A stretch of DNA of 20,769 nt from Faecalicoccus sp. Its GTDB lineage: Bacteria > Bacillota_I > Bacilli_A > Erysipelotrichales > Erysipelotrichaceae. The notes under the pieces are model-generated. The model was given only the letters and a program-made list of their open reading frames with translations, made no database searches and was not told the origin of the DNA. The position numbers and the translations under genes were made by a program. The stretch's first letter is position 1; each line of letters opens with the position of its first letter. The stretch is from contig JAGAWH010000194.1 of assembly GCA_017941505.1 (NCBI GenBank), positions 1-20,769 of the forward strand. The letters run 5' to 3'. Positions 7,126-14,671 of this stretch are shown here, piece by piece.

Positions 7126-8457
7126 ATGGAAGAGAAAACGATTACTCAACAAATTATGGAATTAGAACATTTCAAAACTTTAACACCGATTCAGGAGGCT
7201 GTCCTCGCTCGGAAAAATAAAAACAGGGATATCATCGGTATCTCATCCACCGGATCGGGAAAAAGCCATGCTTTCTTTATGTCGATATTTGAAAATTTGG
7301 ACTTTGAAGATAAAAGCGTTCAGGCGGTAATATCCGCTCCGACAAGAGAGCTTGCTTATCAATTATACGACAGATGTAAAGAAATCGGAGATTATTTCAA
7401 CGTATCCGTACGATTGTTTACCGGCGGGACTGAAAAGAAGGCTGTAAACGAGCAGCCTCAGATTGTCATCGGAACACCGGGCCGTTTAAAGGATATGTTT
7501 ATCGATGAAAATTATCTGCGTTTAGATACGGCTAAAACCGTCGTGATCGATGAAGCAGATATGACCCTTGAATATGGATTTTTGGAAGACATTGATATGA
7601 TTCTTTCTAAGATGGATAAAAAAGTACAGATCATGGTATTTTCTGCTACCATTCCGGAAGCCTTGCAGCCATTTTTAAAGAAATATTTATATGATCCATT
7701 CATCATTGAAATCGATGAAAAAGCGGATTTCCAATCATCGGTAACTAATATTCTGATTCCGTGCAAACATAAAACATATGGGGAAAAGCTTTTGGATGTA
7801 TTACCGACTATTCAGCCATATGTGTGCTTGATCTTTGCCAATACGAATACCGAAGCAGCCGCCATTGCCGATTTACTGCGCCAAAATAACTATGATCTTG
7901 TGGAATTACACGGTGATTTAGAATCTCGCGAAAGAATGCATGCCATTAAAGAAATCCAGTCTCAGAAAAAGACATATATCGTTGCCAGTGATATCGCATC
8001 ACGCGGTATTGATATCGATGGTATCACGCATGTTATATCGTGCGGGTTTCCGAAAGATCTTAAATTCTATGTTCATCGTGCCGGTCGTACCGGCCGTGCG
8101 AATCGTGATGGTATCTGTCTGGCTCTGTATCGTCCGGAGGATGAAAATGCAGCCGATCAGTTAATCAAAAAGGGAATCCGTTTTGAACATCAGGATGTTC
8201 GAAATGGTGCATTGGTCAATTTAAAAGGCTTCCATCAGGCAAGACCAAGACGCAAAAAAGATCCATTGGATGCAGAGATTAAGAAGATCGTAAATCGTAA
8301 AAACACGAAGGTAAAACCGGGATATAAAAAGAAACAGCAGAAGGAAATCGATGCCCTTCGCCGTAAGCGCAAAAGAGCGATTATCCAGCAGGATATTGCC
8401 CGTCAGAAAAAAGAACGTGCCAAGGCAAAACAGCGTGCTAAAAGGAATGAAGAATGA
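7126..8457 (+). CDS. cshB: DEAD-box ATP-dependent RNA helicase, CshB type
   Basis: ATP-dependent RNA unwinding enzyme of the DEAD-box family, acting on structured RNA (ribosome assembly and RNA turnover, notably in the cold, in related bacteria). Motifs in order: Q-motif LTPIQ (19-23); motif I STGSGKS (41-47), with S where T is more common; Ia APTRELA (71-77); Ib TPGR (117-120); II DEAD (142-145); III SAT (173-175); V SDIASRGID (288-296); VI HRAGRTGR (317-324). The tail from about 375 is very rich in K and R and should bind RNA. Length is 443 residues from ATG 7126. The ATG at 7117 is rejected because it lies inside the ribosome site AGAAAGGATGG. Position between ispH and nfo matches B. subtilis yqfR/cshB. 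The stop overlaps the nfo start (ATGA). Confidence 0.93.
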   Translation: MEEKTITQQIMELEHFKTLTPIQEAVLARKNKNRDIIGISSTGSGKSHAFFMSIFENLDFEDKSVQAVISAPTRELAYQLYDRCKEIGDYFNVSVRLFTGGTEKKAVNEQPQIVIGTPGRLKDMFIDENYLRLDTAKTVVIDEADMTLEYGFLEDIDMILSKMDKKVQIMVFSATIPEALQPFLKKYLYDPFIIEIDEKADFQSSVTNILIPCKHKTYGEKLLDVLPTIQPYVCLIFANTNTEAAAIADLLRQNNYDLVELHGDLESRERMHAIKEIQSQKKTYIVASDIASRGIDIDGITHVISCGFPKDLKFYVHRAGRTGRANRDGICLALYRPEDENAADQLIKKGIRFEHQDVRNGALVNLKGFHQARPRRKKDPLDAEIKKIVNRKNTKVKPGYKKKQQKEIDALRRKRKRAIIQQDIARQKKERAKAKQRAKRNEE

Positions 8458-9302
8458 TTTATCTGGGATCTCATGTATCAATGAAGGCACCGGATTATTT
8501 TCTCGGGGCTGTAAAGGAAGCTTTATCCTATAACGCTAATGCCCTGATGTTGTATACCGGTCCTCCGCAAAATTCAAAGCGGGTTGATATGGAAAAGATG
8601 AAAATTGAAGAGGGATTATCTTTATTAAAGGATAATGATATTAATCCTTCCAGGGTGATTGTCCATGCTCCCTATATTATCAATCTTGCCAATACGACAA
8701 ATCCGGATATTTCAGATTTTGGAGCTGATTTTCTTGTCAATGAGCTTGAAAGAACGAATAAGCTTCATGCCAAGTATTTAATTTTACATCCGGGATCTTA
8801 TCTGAAGGCGTCTTTAGAAGATGGAATTCAAAGGATTGCCCAAAAGCTCAATGAGGTATTTGAAAAAGATGCAACGGATGTATGCATCACACTGGAGACG
8901 ATGGCAGGAAAAGGATCCGAGGTAGGAAGAACTTTTGAAGAATTGGCTTTCATCTATGAAAAAGTTGATAAGAAAGATCGCATTCGTTTCTGTTTAGATA
9001 CCTGTCATATCCATGATGCCGGATATGATTTAAACGCATTTGATGATGTTCTGGATTCATTTGACCATGTACTCGGTTTAGAGAATCTAGGCTGTATACA
9101 TGTCAATGACTCTAAAAATATCTGCGGTGCTCATAAAGACAGGCACGCCAATATTGACCAGGGTTATATCGGTTTGAAAAATCTGGCTTATGTGGTACAT
9201 CATCCAAGACTTCAAAATATTACTAAGATTTTAGAAACACCATGGATCGATGGTAAAGCACCTTATAAAGAAGAAATTGAATTATTAAGAAAAGCGGGCT
9301 AA
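8454..9302 (+). CDS. nfo: Endonuclease IV (AP endonuclease)
   Basis: Metal-dependent base-excision-repair nuclease that cuts the backbone 5' of abasic sites. All nine zinc ligands known for the family can be matched: H71, H112, E148, D182, H185, H216, D229, H231 and E261. They occur in the characteristic blocks HPGSYL, LETMAGKGSEVG, LDTCHIHDAGYD, IHVNDSK and HKDRHANI. Length of 282 residues is normal. ATG 8454 overlaps the cshB stop by 4 bases, with AAAAGGA just upstream inside cshB, so the two are translated from one mRNA. Its own stop codon lies in the loop of a strong terminator shared with ispG. Confidence 0.97.
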   Translation: MIYLGSHVSMKAPDYFLGAVKEALSYNANALMLYTGPPQNSKRVDMEKMKIEEGLSLLKDNDINPSRVIVHAPYIINLANTTNPDISDFGADFLVNELERTNKLHAKYLILHPGSYLKASLEDGIQRIAQKLNEVFEKDATDVCITLETMAGKGSEVGRTFEELAFIYEKVDKKDRIRFCLDTCHIHDAGYDLNAFDDVLDSFDHVLGLENLGCIHVNDSKNICGAHKDRHANIDQGYIGLKNLAYVVHHPRLQNITKILETPWIDGKAPYKEEIELLRKAG

Positions 9303-9313
9303 ACCCGCTTTTT
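9290..9313. terminator. Bidirectional terminator between nfo and ispG
   Basis: AAAAGCGGG (9290-9298) pairs perfectly with CCCGCTTTT (9304-9312) around the loop CTAAA, which contains the nfo stop. T-runs follow on + (CTTTTTAAA) and on - (CTTTTCTTAA). The two genes end only 9 bases apart and share it. Confidence 0.88.
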
Positions 9314-10361
9314 AAAACTCATTAATTTCCTTTTTTAATCGAGGTACCATTTCCGATACCGGAATCTTTTCAATAATCTTTCCTTTTTTAATCAACAGTC
9401 CTTCATTGATACCGCCGGCAATCGCAATATCAGCGTGTTTTGCCTCACCCGGACCGTTGACAACACATCCCATGATCGCAACCGTAACGGTTTTATTAAT
9501 GGTCTGAAGGTATTGTTCGATTTCATTGACAACCGGTTCCATATTCCATTGGGTTCTGCCGCATGTCGGACAGGCAATCAGATTCGGAACATTTTGAATC
9601 AATCCGCAGGATTTTAACAGCTCTTTCACAATTGGAATTTCCTTTTGCGGAGCTCCATTGACACTGATACGAATGGTATTACCGATTCCTTCCATTAATA
9701 AAGTACCCAAAGCTAAAGAGCTCTTGATGGCAGAGGTCATCACGGTTCCGGCTTCGGTTACACCTAAATGAAGCGGATAATCAAAGGTTTGGGAAGCTAA
9801 TCGATATGCTTCAATACAAAGTAGTGGGTCCGATGATTTAAAGGATAATACGGTATCATAGAAGTCTAAATCTTCAAGAATCTGTACATGTCTTTTTGCG
9901 CTTTCAATCATTCCTTCTGCAGTCGGTTTGCCATATTTTTCATGAATATCTTTTTCTAAGGATCCGCTGTTGATACCGATACGAATCGGAATCTTTTTTT
10001 CTTTACAGGCATTAACTACCTTTTCCACATTCTCTCTGGAACCGATATTTCCCGGATTTAAACGGATCTTATCTACACCGGATTCAATGCAGGCAAGTGC
10101 TAAGCGGTAGTCAAAGTGGATATCCGCTACAAGAGGAATATGAATCGCATTGCGAATCGTTCCCATAGCCGCTGCATCTTCTTTATCCATACAGCTGACG
10201 CGGATCAGTTCACATCCCATCTTCTCTAATTCGAGAATTTGAGCAATGACTTCATCGGTGCGGCTTGTCTTGATGTTACACATGGATTGGATCACAACAT
10301 GGTTGTTTCCACCGATTTCTATATCTTTTACCTTAACGGTTCTTGTTTGTGTTCTGTTCAT
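9312..10361 (-). CDS. ispG: 4-hydroxy-3-methylbut-2-en-1-yl diphosphate synthase (IspG/GcpE)
   Basis: Penultimate MEP-pathway enzyme; converts methylerythritol cyclodiphosphate to HMBPP, the substrate of IspH. The N-terminal TIM barrel carries QSMCN (25-29), LVADIHFDYR (77-86), IRLNPGNIG (99-107), IRIGINSGSL (126-135) and HLGVTEAG (198-205). The C-terminal iron-sulfur domain has the ligands C264 and C267 (ACPTCGR), C299 (GCVVNGPGE) and E306. The protein is 349 residues, the compact bacterial form without an inserted domain. The ATG at 10361 follows GAGGTGA at good spacing. It is monocistronic, convergent with nfo and divergent from the hydroxyacid dehydrogenase. With IspH nearby on the same strand, the last two steps of IPP/DMAPP synthesis are encoded here. 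Confidence 0.97.
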   Translation of the reverse strand: MNRTQTRTVKVKDIEIGGNNHVVIQSMCNIKTSRTDEVIAQILELEKMGCELIRVSCMDKEDAAAMGTIRNAIHIPLVADIHFDYRLALACIESGVDKIRLNPGNIGSRENVEKVVNACKEKKIPIRIGINSGSLEKDIHEKYGKPTAEGMIESAKRHVQILEDLDFYDTVLSFKSSDPLLCIEAYRLASQTFDYPLHLGVTEAGTVMTSAIKSSLALGTLLMEGIGNTIRISVNGAPQKEIPIVKELLKSCGLIQNVPNLIACPTCGRTQWNMEPVVNEIEQYLQTINKTVTVAIMGCVVNGPGEAKHADIAIAGGINEGLLIKKGKIIEKIPVSEMVPRLKKEINEF

Positions 10362-10378
10362 CTTATCACCTCGGCTTT

Positions 10379-10403
10379 AGTATACTCTATTTTCTTAAAA
10401 TAG
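10379..10403 (-). promoter_or_regulatory. Candidate ispG promoter with an inverted repeat in the spacer
   Basis: On the - strand TATACT (10384-10379) is a good -10 (5 of 6), placing +1 near 10372, just before the ribosome site. No convincing -35 is seen at 16-18 bases. The spacer is filled by a perfect 7-bp inverted repeat, CTATTTT (10387-10393) and AAAATAG (10397-10403), a possible operator. Confidence 0.4.
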
Positions 10404-10453
10404 GGACAGAATGAATAGAATTCTTTATATCAGTTCTTTTTTTTACCTTTTAG

Positions 10454-10462
10454 TGAGATAAT
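10454..10462 (+). promoter_or_regulatory. Extended -10 promoter of the hydroxyacid dehydrogenase gene
   Basis: TGAGATAAT combines TG, one base and GATAAT; the -35 position (TTCTTT) is poor. Transcription would start near 10469. The leader holds AAGGAGAG (10502-10509), an excellent ribosome site for the ATG at 10515. Confidence 0.5.
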
Positions 10463-10514
10463 AATCATGTAATTCAAGTACAGGAAAAATAAAGTTTGGA
10501 CAAGGAGAGTTATC

Positions 10515-11468
10515 ATGAAAATTTCTTTAATTGAACCATTAAATGTCAAAGATGAAGTCATAGAAAGACTTTCAGCCCCATTAAAGGATAGAGGGCATAC
10601 ATTTGTATCATATGATGCTTTATGGAAGGATATGGATGAGTTAAAAGAAAGAGTGTATGACAGTGATGTTGTCATGCTGGCAAATCATCCTTTTCCTATA
10701 CAGGCAATAGAAGCAGCCACGCAGTTAAAAATGCTCGATGTTGCCTTTACAGGAATTGACCATATTGATGTTGATGCCTGTAAAGAGAGAAATGTTATGA
10801 TCTGCAATGCTGCCGGATATTCTACACAAACCGTTGCGGAGCTCATTATCGGAATGGCTGTTGCCGGTTTAAGAAATATGGTGAAAGCTGACCGGAACAC
10901 CAGAACAGGAAAAACAGCTGCGGGACTTGGAGGAAGAGAAATTCACGGCCGAACTGTCGGTATTATCGGTCTGGGAGCTATTGGTTTACAGGCCGCAAAA
11001 CTGTTTCTTGCCTTTGGAGCCAACGTAATTGCGTATAATCGTTCACAAAAAGAAGAGGCAATAAAGCTTGGAATTCAATTTAAATCGCTTGACGAGGTCT
11101 TGAAAGAAAGCGATATTATCTCATTAAATCTTCCGAATAATTCAGAAACGAAAGGGTTAATTTCAAAAGATAAGATCGCTCTTATGAAAAACGATGCCAT
11201 ATTTATCAATTGTGCCAGAGGTCCTATTGTAGACAATGCTGCTCTTGCCCATGCATTGAATAATGATGAACTCGGATTTGCATGTATTGATGTGTATGAT
11301 ATGGAACCACCGATCCCGGAAGATTATCCTTTATTAAACGCAAAAAATACTATACTTACTCCGCATCAGGCATTTATCTCGGAAGAAGCCATGGAAAGAA
11401 GGGCAGAGATTGTTTTTGATAATGTCGTCAATTGGCTGGATGGAAATCCAATCAACGTATGCCGATAA
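10515..11468 (+). CDS. D-isomer-specific 2-hydroxyacid dehydrogenase family protein
   Basis: Rossmann-fold dehydrogenase interconverting a 2-hydroxyacid and a 2-ketoacid; the family includes phosphoglycerate, hydroxypyruvate/glyoxylate, formate and D-lactate dehydrogenases. Of 317 residues, about 100-290 form the dinucleotide-binding domain with GLGAIG (152-157). The catalytic triad is R235 (NCARGP), E264 (DMEPP) and H283 (TPHQA). The family signature LPNNSETKGLI covers 206-216. After strand 2 the sequence is YNRS (174-177) rather than an acidic residue, which hints at NADP rather than NAD use; that is only inference. No C-terminal ACT domain, so it is not a regulated long-form SerA. Own promoter, excellent ribosome site, terminator after it: a stand-alone gene. 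Substrate cannot be assigned. Confidence 0.9.
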   Translation: MKISLIEPLNVKDEVIERLSAPLKDRGHTFVSYDALWKDMDELKERVYDSDVVMLANHPFPIQAIEAATQLKMLDVAFTGIDHIDVDACKERNVMICNAAGYSTQTVAELIIGMAVAGLRNMVKADRNTRTGKTAAGLGGREIHGRTVGIIGLGAIGLQAAKLFLAFGANVIAYNRSQKEEAIKLGIQFKSLDEVLKESDIISLNLPNNSETKGLISKDKIALMKNDAIFINCARGPIVDNAALAHALNNDELGFACIDVYDMEPPIPEDYPLLNAKNTILTPHQAFISEEAMERRAEIVFDNVVNWLDGNPINVCR

Positions 11469-11481
11469 GTTAATTGATGTT

Positions 11482-11504
11482 ACTTGAAAAGCTATTTTTT
11501 AAGT
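11482..11504 (+). other. AT-rich hairpin after the dehydrogenase gene
   Basis: ACTTGAAAA (11482-11490) pairs with TTTTTAAGT (11496-11504), 9 bp with one G-T, loop GCTAT. It precedes the stronger terminator at 11554 and may be a weak first terminator; T-richness after it is poor. Confidence 0.3.
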
Positions 11505-11553
11505 TGTTTAAATCTACATGAAAAAGGATTAATGATTTGCCATTTAGAATAGG

Positions 11554-11575
11554 AAGCCGTCATGTACGGCTTTTT
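11554..11575 (+). terminator. Intrinsic terminator upstream of mrdA
   Basis: AAGCCGT (11554-11560) pairs with ACGGCTT (11566-11572) around the loop CATGT, followed by TTTTATAATTT. It closes the dehydrogenase unit. Confidence 0.8.
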
Positions 11576-11591
11576 ATAATTTCTGATTCTT

Positions 11592-11620
11592 TTTACAAAT
11601 GATAGGAAATATGGTTAAAT
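11592..11620 (+). promoter_or_regulatory. Extended -10 promoter of mrdA
   Basis: TTTACA (11592-11597, 5 of 6), 17 bases, TTAAAT (11615-11620) with TG at 11612-11613. Transcription would start near 11627, about 20 bases before the TTG start. Confidence 0.6.
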
Positions 11621-11646
11621 AAAAGATACGAAAAGGGGGAAGGAAC

Positions 11647-13749
11647 TTGCGTAAAAGATTAAGCCGCTTTTGGAAACAATTCAAGTATTTCTTAAAAACC
11701 GGTGTCTTCTCGGAAGATAGAAGACCGATTGACCAAATTGTTTCCGGTCGTATTGTCGTATTTGCAGGATTGATTCTCGCCGCTTTTTTAGTGATTTTTA
11801 TCCGTCTTTTTTATATACAAGTTATTTCCTATAATTCTTATACGGAAAAGAAGAATGAATATACATCAATCGTCCAATATATTAGTGCACCAAGAGGGCA
11901 GATTTATGACTGCAAGGGAAGAGTGCTAGCTAAAACGGTTATCTCTCATAACATTGTCTATACATCACCACGTAATATGACGGTGGATGATTATCGTGTC
12001 TATGCCCAGCGTATTGTGGAAGTATTCAATGTAGATGCTTCAACTTTTACAGAGCGGGATCGAAAAGAAGCGTATATGACATTTAAGTCATTTCTGGACT
12101 ACAACGATGATGAGTATGCCGCTAACCATTTATTGACCAAACAGGAATTGGCAGAGTATTCAACCGGTGCCTGGGGGTCGAATGCAGAATCAAGACGTTA
12201 TCAATTGATTTATTCCCGTATTACCGATAAAGAATTATCGGAAATGGATGAAAAAGAGTTGAAGATCTGTGTTGTATATCAGCGTATGGTCAATTACCAG
12301 ACGCCGGGGCAGGAGAATGTTATTTTACAGGACGTCAGCGATGATGATGTAGCTTATCTTGTAGAACATAAAACCGAATTCCCGGGATTCGATGTCGATT
12401 TCGGCGGATGGAAAAGAGAATATCCTTATGGTGAGTCTTTATCCGATGTATTAGGCTCTGTATCTACCAGTACTGAAGGTTTGCCGGATACCTATTCAGA
12501 TTACTATCTTGCCAAAGGTTATCAATACAATGCCCCGGTCGGTAAATCCGGTTTGGAATTTCAATACAACGACTATTTATCCGGTGTATCGGAGAAGTCA
12601 CGTATCACTTATGATTCCAACGGTCTGGCTCGAAAGGAGATCTTACGCTCTGCCCAAAAGGGATACGATATCTATCTTTCCATTGATATTGATTTACAGA
12701 CAGCTCTTGATGCGACCATCAAAAGCGTGTTGGAGTCGGCAGCAGGTACATCCGGCCGAGAAAACTTCCAGTCTCTGTTTACCTGCATCATGAATCCGCA
12801 GACCGGTGAACTTTTAGCTTTATCCGGTTATTCCATTGATTTGGAAACAAAACAAATGACATACTTTGCCTCAGGTAACTATGTTTCACTGGCGAACCCG
12901 GGATCCTGCGTAAAAGGTGTAACTGTTTATATGGGCCTGTCCGAAGGAGTGGTTAAGCCGGGGGAAATTATCAACGATGAGGTAATGAATATCGGTGGTG
13001 AGGAATTTGGATCCTATGAAAACCATGGACCGGTAGATGATGTAGAAGCTTTAGCAGTATCCAGTAACGTATACATGTTTAATATCGCCATACGAATGGG
13101 TGGCGGTAACTATGTAGAAGGTCAGGCACTTAATTTTCCGGATACATCGGCAACATTAAACCGTATGCGGCGCTACTATTCCATGTTTGGATTGGGAAAC
13201 CAGACCGGTGTTGATCTTCCAAATGAGGTAAATGGCTTTCTTGGTGTCGGATTTATTCCTTCGATGGCTCTAAACTATGCGATCGGACAGTTGGATATGT
13301 ACAGCCCGCTGCAGCTTCTTCAATACATCGGAACGATTGCCGCCAACGGAAATATGTACCAGATTCATGTGATGACAGAAGTCAAAGAAAACGGCGGAAA
13401 CAATGTAGTCGATGCCGGTGAAGTTGAAGTTCGTTCTACACTTCCGAAAAAGAACGCTGAATACTTGAACCGTGTTCAGCAGGGAATGAGAGCATGTGTG
13501 GCAACGGGATATTGCGGAAACTATGATTATCAATTGGATTATGAAGTAGCCGCAAAAACCGGAACTGCCGAGGTAACAAAATGGACAACCGCAACCTTTG
13601 TAGGTTATGCACCTTATGAAAATCCGAGAATGGCTTTTGCGTGCGTTGCACCGACTTCTTCAATCAACGATGTCAACGTACGAGATAATATCTGTACCTA
13701 TAATGTTATGCCGGATGTGATGGCAACCTATTTTGAGCTATATCCATAA
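11647..13749 (+). CDS. mrdA: Class B penicillin-binding protein, PBP2/MrdA type
   Basis: Monofunctional peptidoglycan transpeptidase, probably of the cell-elongation machinery. It has 700 residues: a short cytoplasmic N-terminus, one membrane anchor (about 35-57), the dimerisation domain signature APRGQIYDCKGRVLA (81-95) and GKSGLE (299-304), then the transpeptidase domain. Active-site motifs are S420-C-V-K423 (nucleophile S420), S472-S-N474 and K637-T-G639. The SCVK version is unusual against the common STxK or STFK. No PASTA domains. Start is TTG 11647 after AAGGGGGA (11633-11640); no ATG occurs in this frame before the anchor. Assignment to MrdA rather than FtsI rests on GKSGLE and overall length. 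A long segment between about 110 and 240 is poorly conserved. Confidence 0.9.
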   Translation: MRKRLSRFWKQFKYFLKTGVFSEDRRPIDQIVSGRIVVFAGLILAAFLVIFIRLFYIQVISYNSYTEKKNEYTSIVQYISAPRGQIYDCKGRVLAKTVISHNIVYTSPRNMTVDDYRVYAQRIVEVFNVDASTFTERDRKEAYMTFKSFLDYNDDEYAANHLLTKQELAEYSTGAWGSNAESRRYQLIYSRITDKELSEMDEKELKICVVYQRMVNYQTPGQENVILQDVSDDDVAYLVEHKTEFPGFDVDFGGWKREYPYGESLSDVLGSVSTSTEGLPDTYSDYYLAKGYQYNAPVGKSGLEFQYNDYLSGVSEKSRITYDSNGLARKEILRSAQKGYDIYLSIDIDLQTALDATIKSVLESAAGTSGRENFQSLFTCIMNPQTGELLALSGYSIDLETKQMTYFASGNYVSLANPGSCVKGVTVYMGLSEGVVKPGEIINDEVMNIGGEEFGSYENHGPVDDVEALAVSSNVYMFNIAIRMGGGNYVEGQALNFPDTSATLNRMRRYYSMFGLGNQTGVDLPNEVNGFLGVGFIPSMALNYAIGQLDMYSPLQLLQYIGTIAANGNMYQIHVMTEVKENGGNNVVDAGEVEVRSTLPKKNAEYLNRVQQGMRACVATGYCGNYDYQLDYEVAAKTGTAEVTKWTTATFVGYAPYENPRMAFACVAPTSSINDVNVRDNICTYNVMPDVMATYFELYP

Positions 13750-13757
13750 TATTTTAG

Positions 13758-13787
13758 TTGCGGATAATTTATAAAGTATGGTATAAT
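13758..13787 (+). promoter_or_regulatory. Strong extended -10 promoter of rpmG
   Basis: TTGCGG (13758-13763), 18 bases, and a perfect TATAAT (13782-13787) with TG at 13779-13780. It begins 9 bases after the mrdA stop. Transcription would start near 13794, 21 bases before the rpmG ATG. Confidence 0.75.
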
Positions 13788-13814
13788 TGCGAGGCAGTGT
13801 AAGGAGGACAGATC

Positions 13815-13964
13815 ATGAGAGATCGTATTACATTTAAGTGCTCTGTTTGTGGGGAAGAAAACTACATCGGTACTAGAAATAAGAAAAAACATCCTGAACG
13901 TATGACAGTAAAAAAATATTGCTGGAAATGTAACCAGAAAACTGATCATAAGGAGAAGAGATAG
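13815..13964 (+). CDS. rpmG: 50S ribosomal protein L33, zinc-binding (C+) form
   Basis: A 49-residue ribosomal protein, MRDRITFKCSVCGEENYIGT at the start. It keeps all four zinc-ribbon cysteines, C9, C12 (CSVC), C36 and C39 (CWKC). Many bacteria also carry a cysteine-free copy used under zinc limitation; none is seen here. ATG 13815 follows AAGGAGGA (13801-13808), the best ribosome site in the window, consistent with a highly expressed gene. Its own promoter lies upstream and a terminator starts right at the stop codon. Confidence 0.96.
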   Translation: MRDRITFKCSVCGEENYIGTRNKKKHPERMTVKKYCWKCNQKTDHKEKR

Positions 13965-13989
13965 AAAGACCGATGATTCGGTCTTTTTT
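13965..13989 (+). terminator. Intrinsic terminator of rpmG
   Basis: AAAGACCGA (13965-13973) pairs perfectly with TCGGTCTTT (13978-13986) around TGAT, followed by a T6 run. It ends 12 bases before the next start codon, so the downstream hydrolase gene needs its own promoter or read-through. Confidence 0.9.
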
Positions 13990-14001
13990 ATCATTTTGGT
14001 T

Positions 14002-14613
14002 ATGGAAGTTTATCACGCTGTATTAGGTCCGGTCCAGACCAACTGTTATATCGTTGTTAAAGAAGGGCACGCACTTATTATCGATCCGGGAGATACCATT
14101 GATTTAACGGATTTTTTCAATCAGAAACAGATTGTACCGGATGCGATTTTATTGACACATGCTCATTTTGATCATATCGGTGGTGTAGACGGTATATTAA
14201 GGTCGTATGATATACCGGTTTATCTTCATCCTTTAGAATTTGACTTCCTAATGGATGATACATTAAATGCTTCATCGGATTTCTTTCAAAATATGATCTG
14301 TCATTGTGATCCGGTACCTTTACAGGAGGGGTTGATGAAGATTGGTAATTTTGAAATTACCGTAACGCATTGTCCGGGTCATACTGTTGGTTCCTGTGTT
14401 TTTCAAATTGAAGACAGATTGTTTTCGGGGGATGTATTATTTCAAGGGTCGTGCGGAAGATGCGATCTTCCAACCGGTAACGAAGCACAGATGAGAGTCT
14501 CTCTTTCAAAGTTGAAAGAATTAGATGACAACATTATCGTTTATCCGGGACATGGTGCAATGACCACCATCGGTAAAGAAAAACAATCCAATATACATAT
14601 GATTTATGCATAA
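14002..14613 (+). CDS. Metallo-beta-lactamase-fold hydrolase, glyoxalase II-like (YqgX type)
   Basis: Cytosolic binuclear metal hydrolase of 203 residues. Metal ligands: THAHFDH gives H53, H55, D57 and H58; HCPGHT gives H127; SGDVLF gives D144; YPGHG gives H184. The fold and order match hydroxyacylglutathione-hydrolase-like proteins; the substrate is unknown, and this bacterium may not use glutathione. It stands before comGA, as YqgX does in B. subtilis by memory. The start is ATG 14002; an in-frame TTG at 13996 is the only close alternative. Neither has a Shine-Dalgarno sequence: the preceding bases are the rpmG terminator T-run. TATCAT (13989-13994) could act as -10 with +1 at the ATG, which would make this mRNA leaderless, though no -35 supports it. 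Confidence 0.9.
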   Translation: MEVYHAVLGPVQTNCYIVVKEGHALIIDPGDTIDLTDFFNQKQIVPDAILLTHAHFDHIGGVDGILRSYDIPVYLHPLEFDFLMDDTLNASSDFFQNMICHCDPVPLQEGLMKIGNFEITVTHCPGHTVGSCVFQIEDRLFSGDVLFQGSCGRCDLPTGNEAQMRVSLSKLKELDDNIIVYPGHGAMTTIGKEKQSNIHMIYA

Positions 14614-14644
14614 AGAACGATTTATTTCGTTCTTTTTCTTTTTT
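14612..14644 (+). terminator. Intrinsic terminator before the comG operon
   Basis: AAAGAACGA (14612-14620) pairs with TCGTTCTTT (14627-14635), loop TTTATT, then a long T-run to 14644. The hairpin begins inside the hydrolase stop codon. It isolates comGA from upstream transcription. Confidence 0.88.
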
Positions 14645-14671
14645 TAGCGTATAAGAAAGTGGAGGTGCCAC

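Noticed and set aside
9392..9577. Open frames opposite or inside ispG and other genes (also 433-616, 933-1181, 3456-3641, 8221-8490, 19014-20538)
   Set aside because: All are shadows of well-supported genes, with no ribosome sites, low-complexity or atypical translations and no recognisable domains.
14641..14660. Streptococcal cin-box (TACGAATA) before comGA
   Set aside because: The site reads GCGTATAAG; the similarity is too loose to call.
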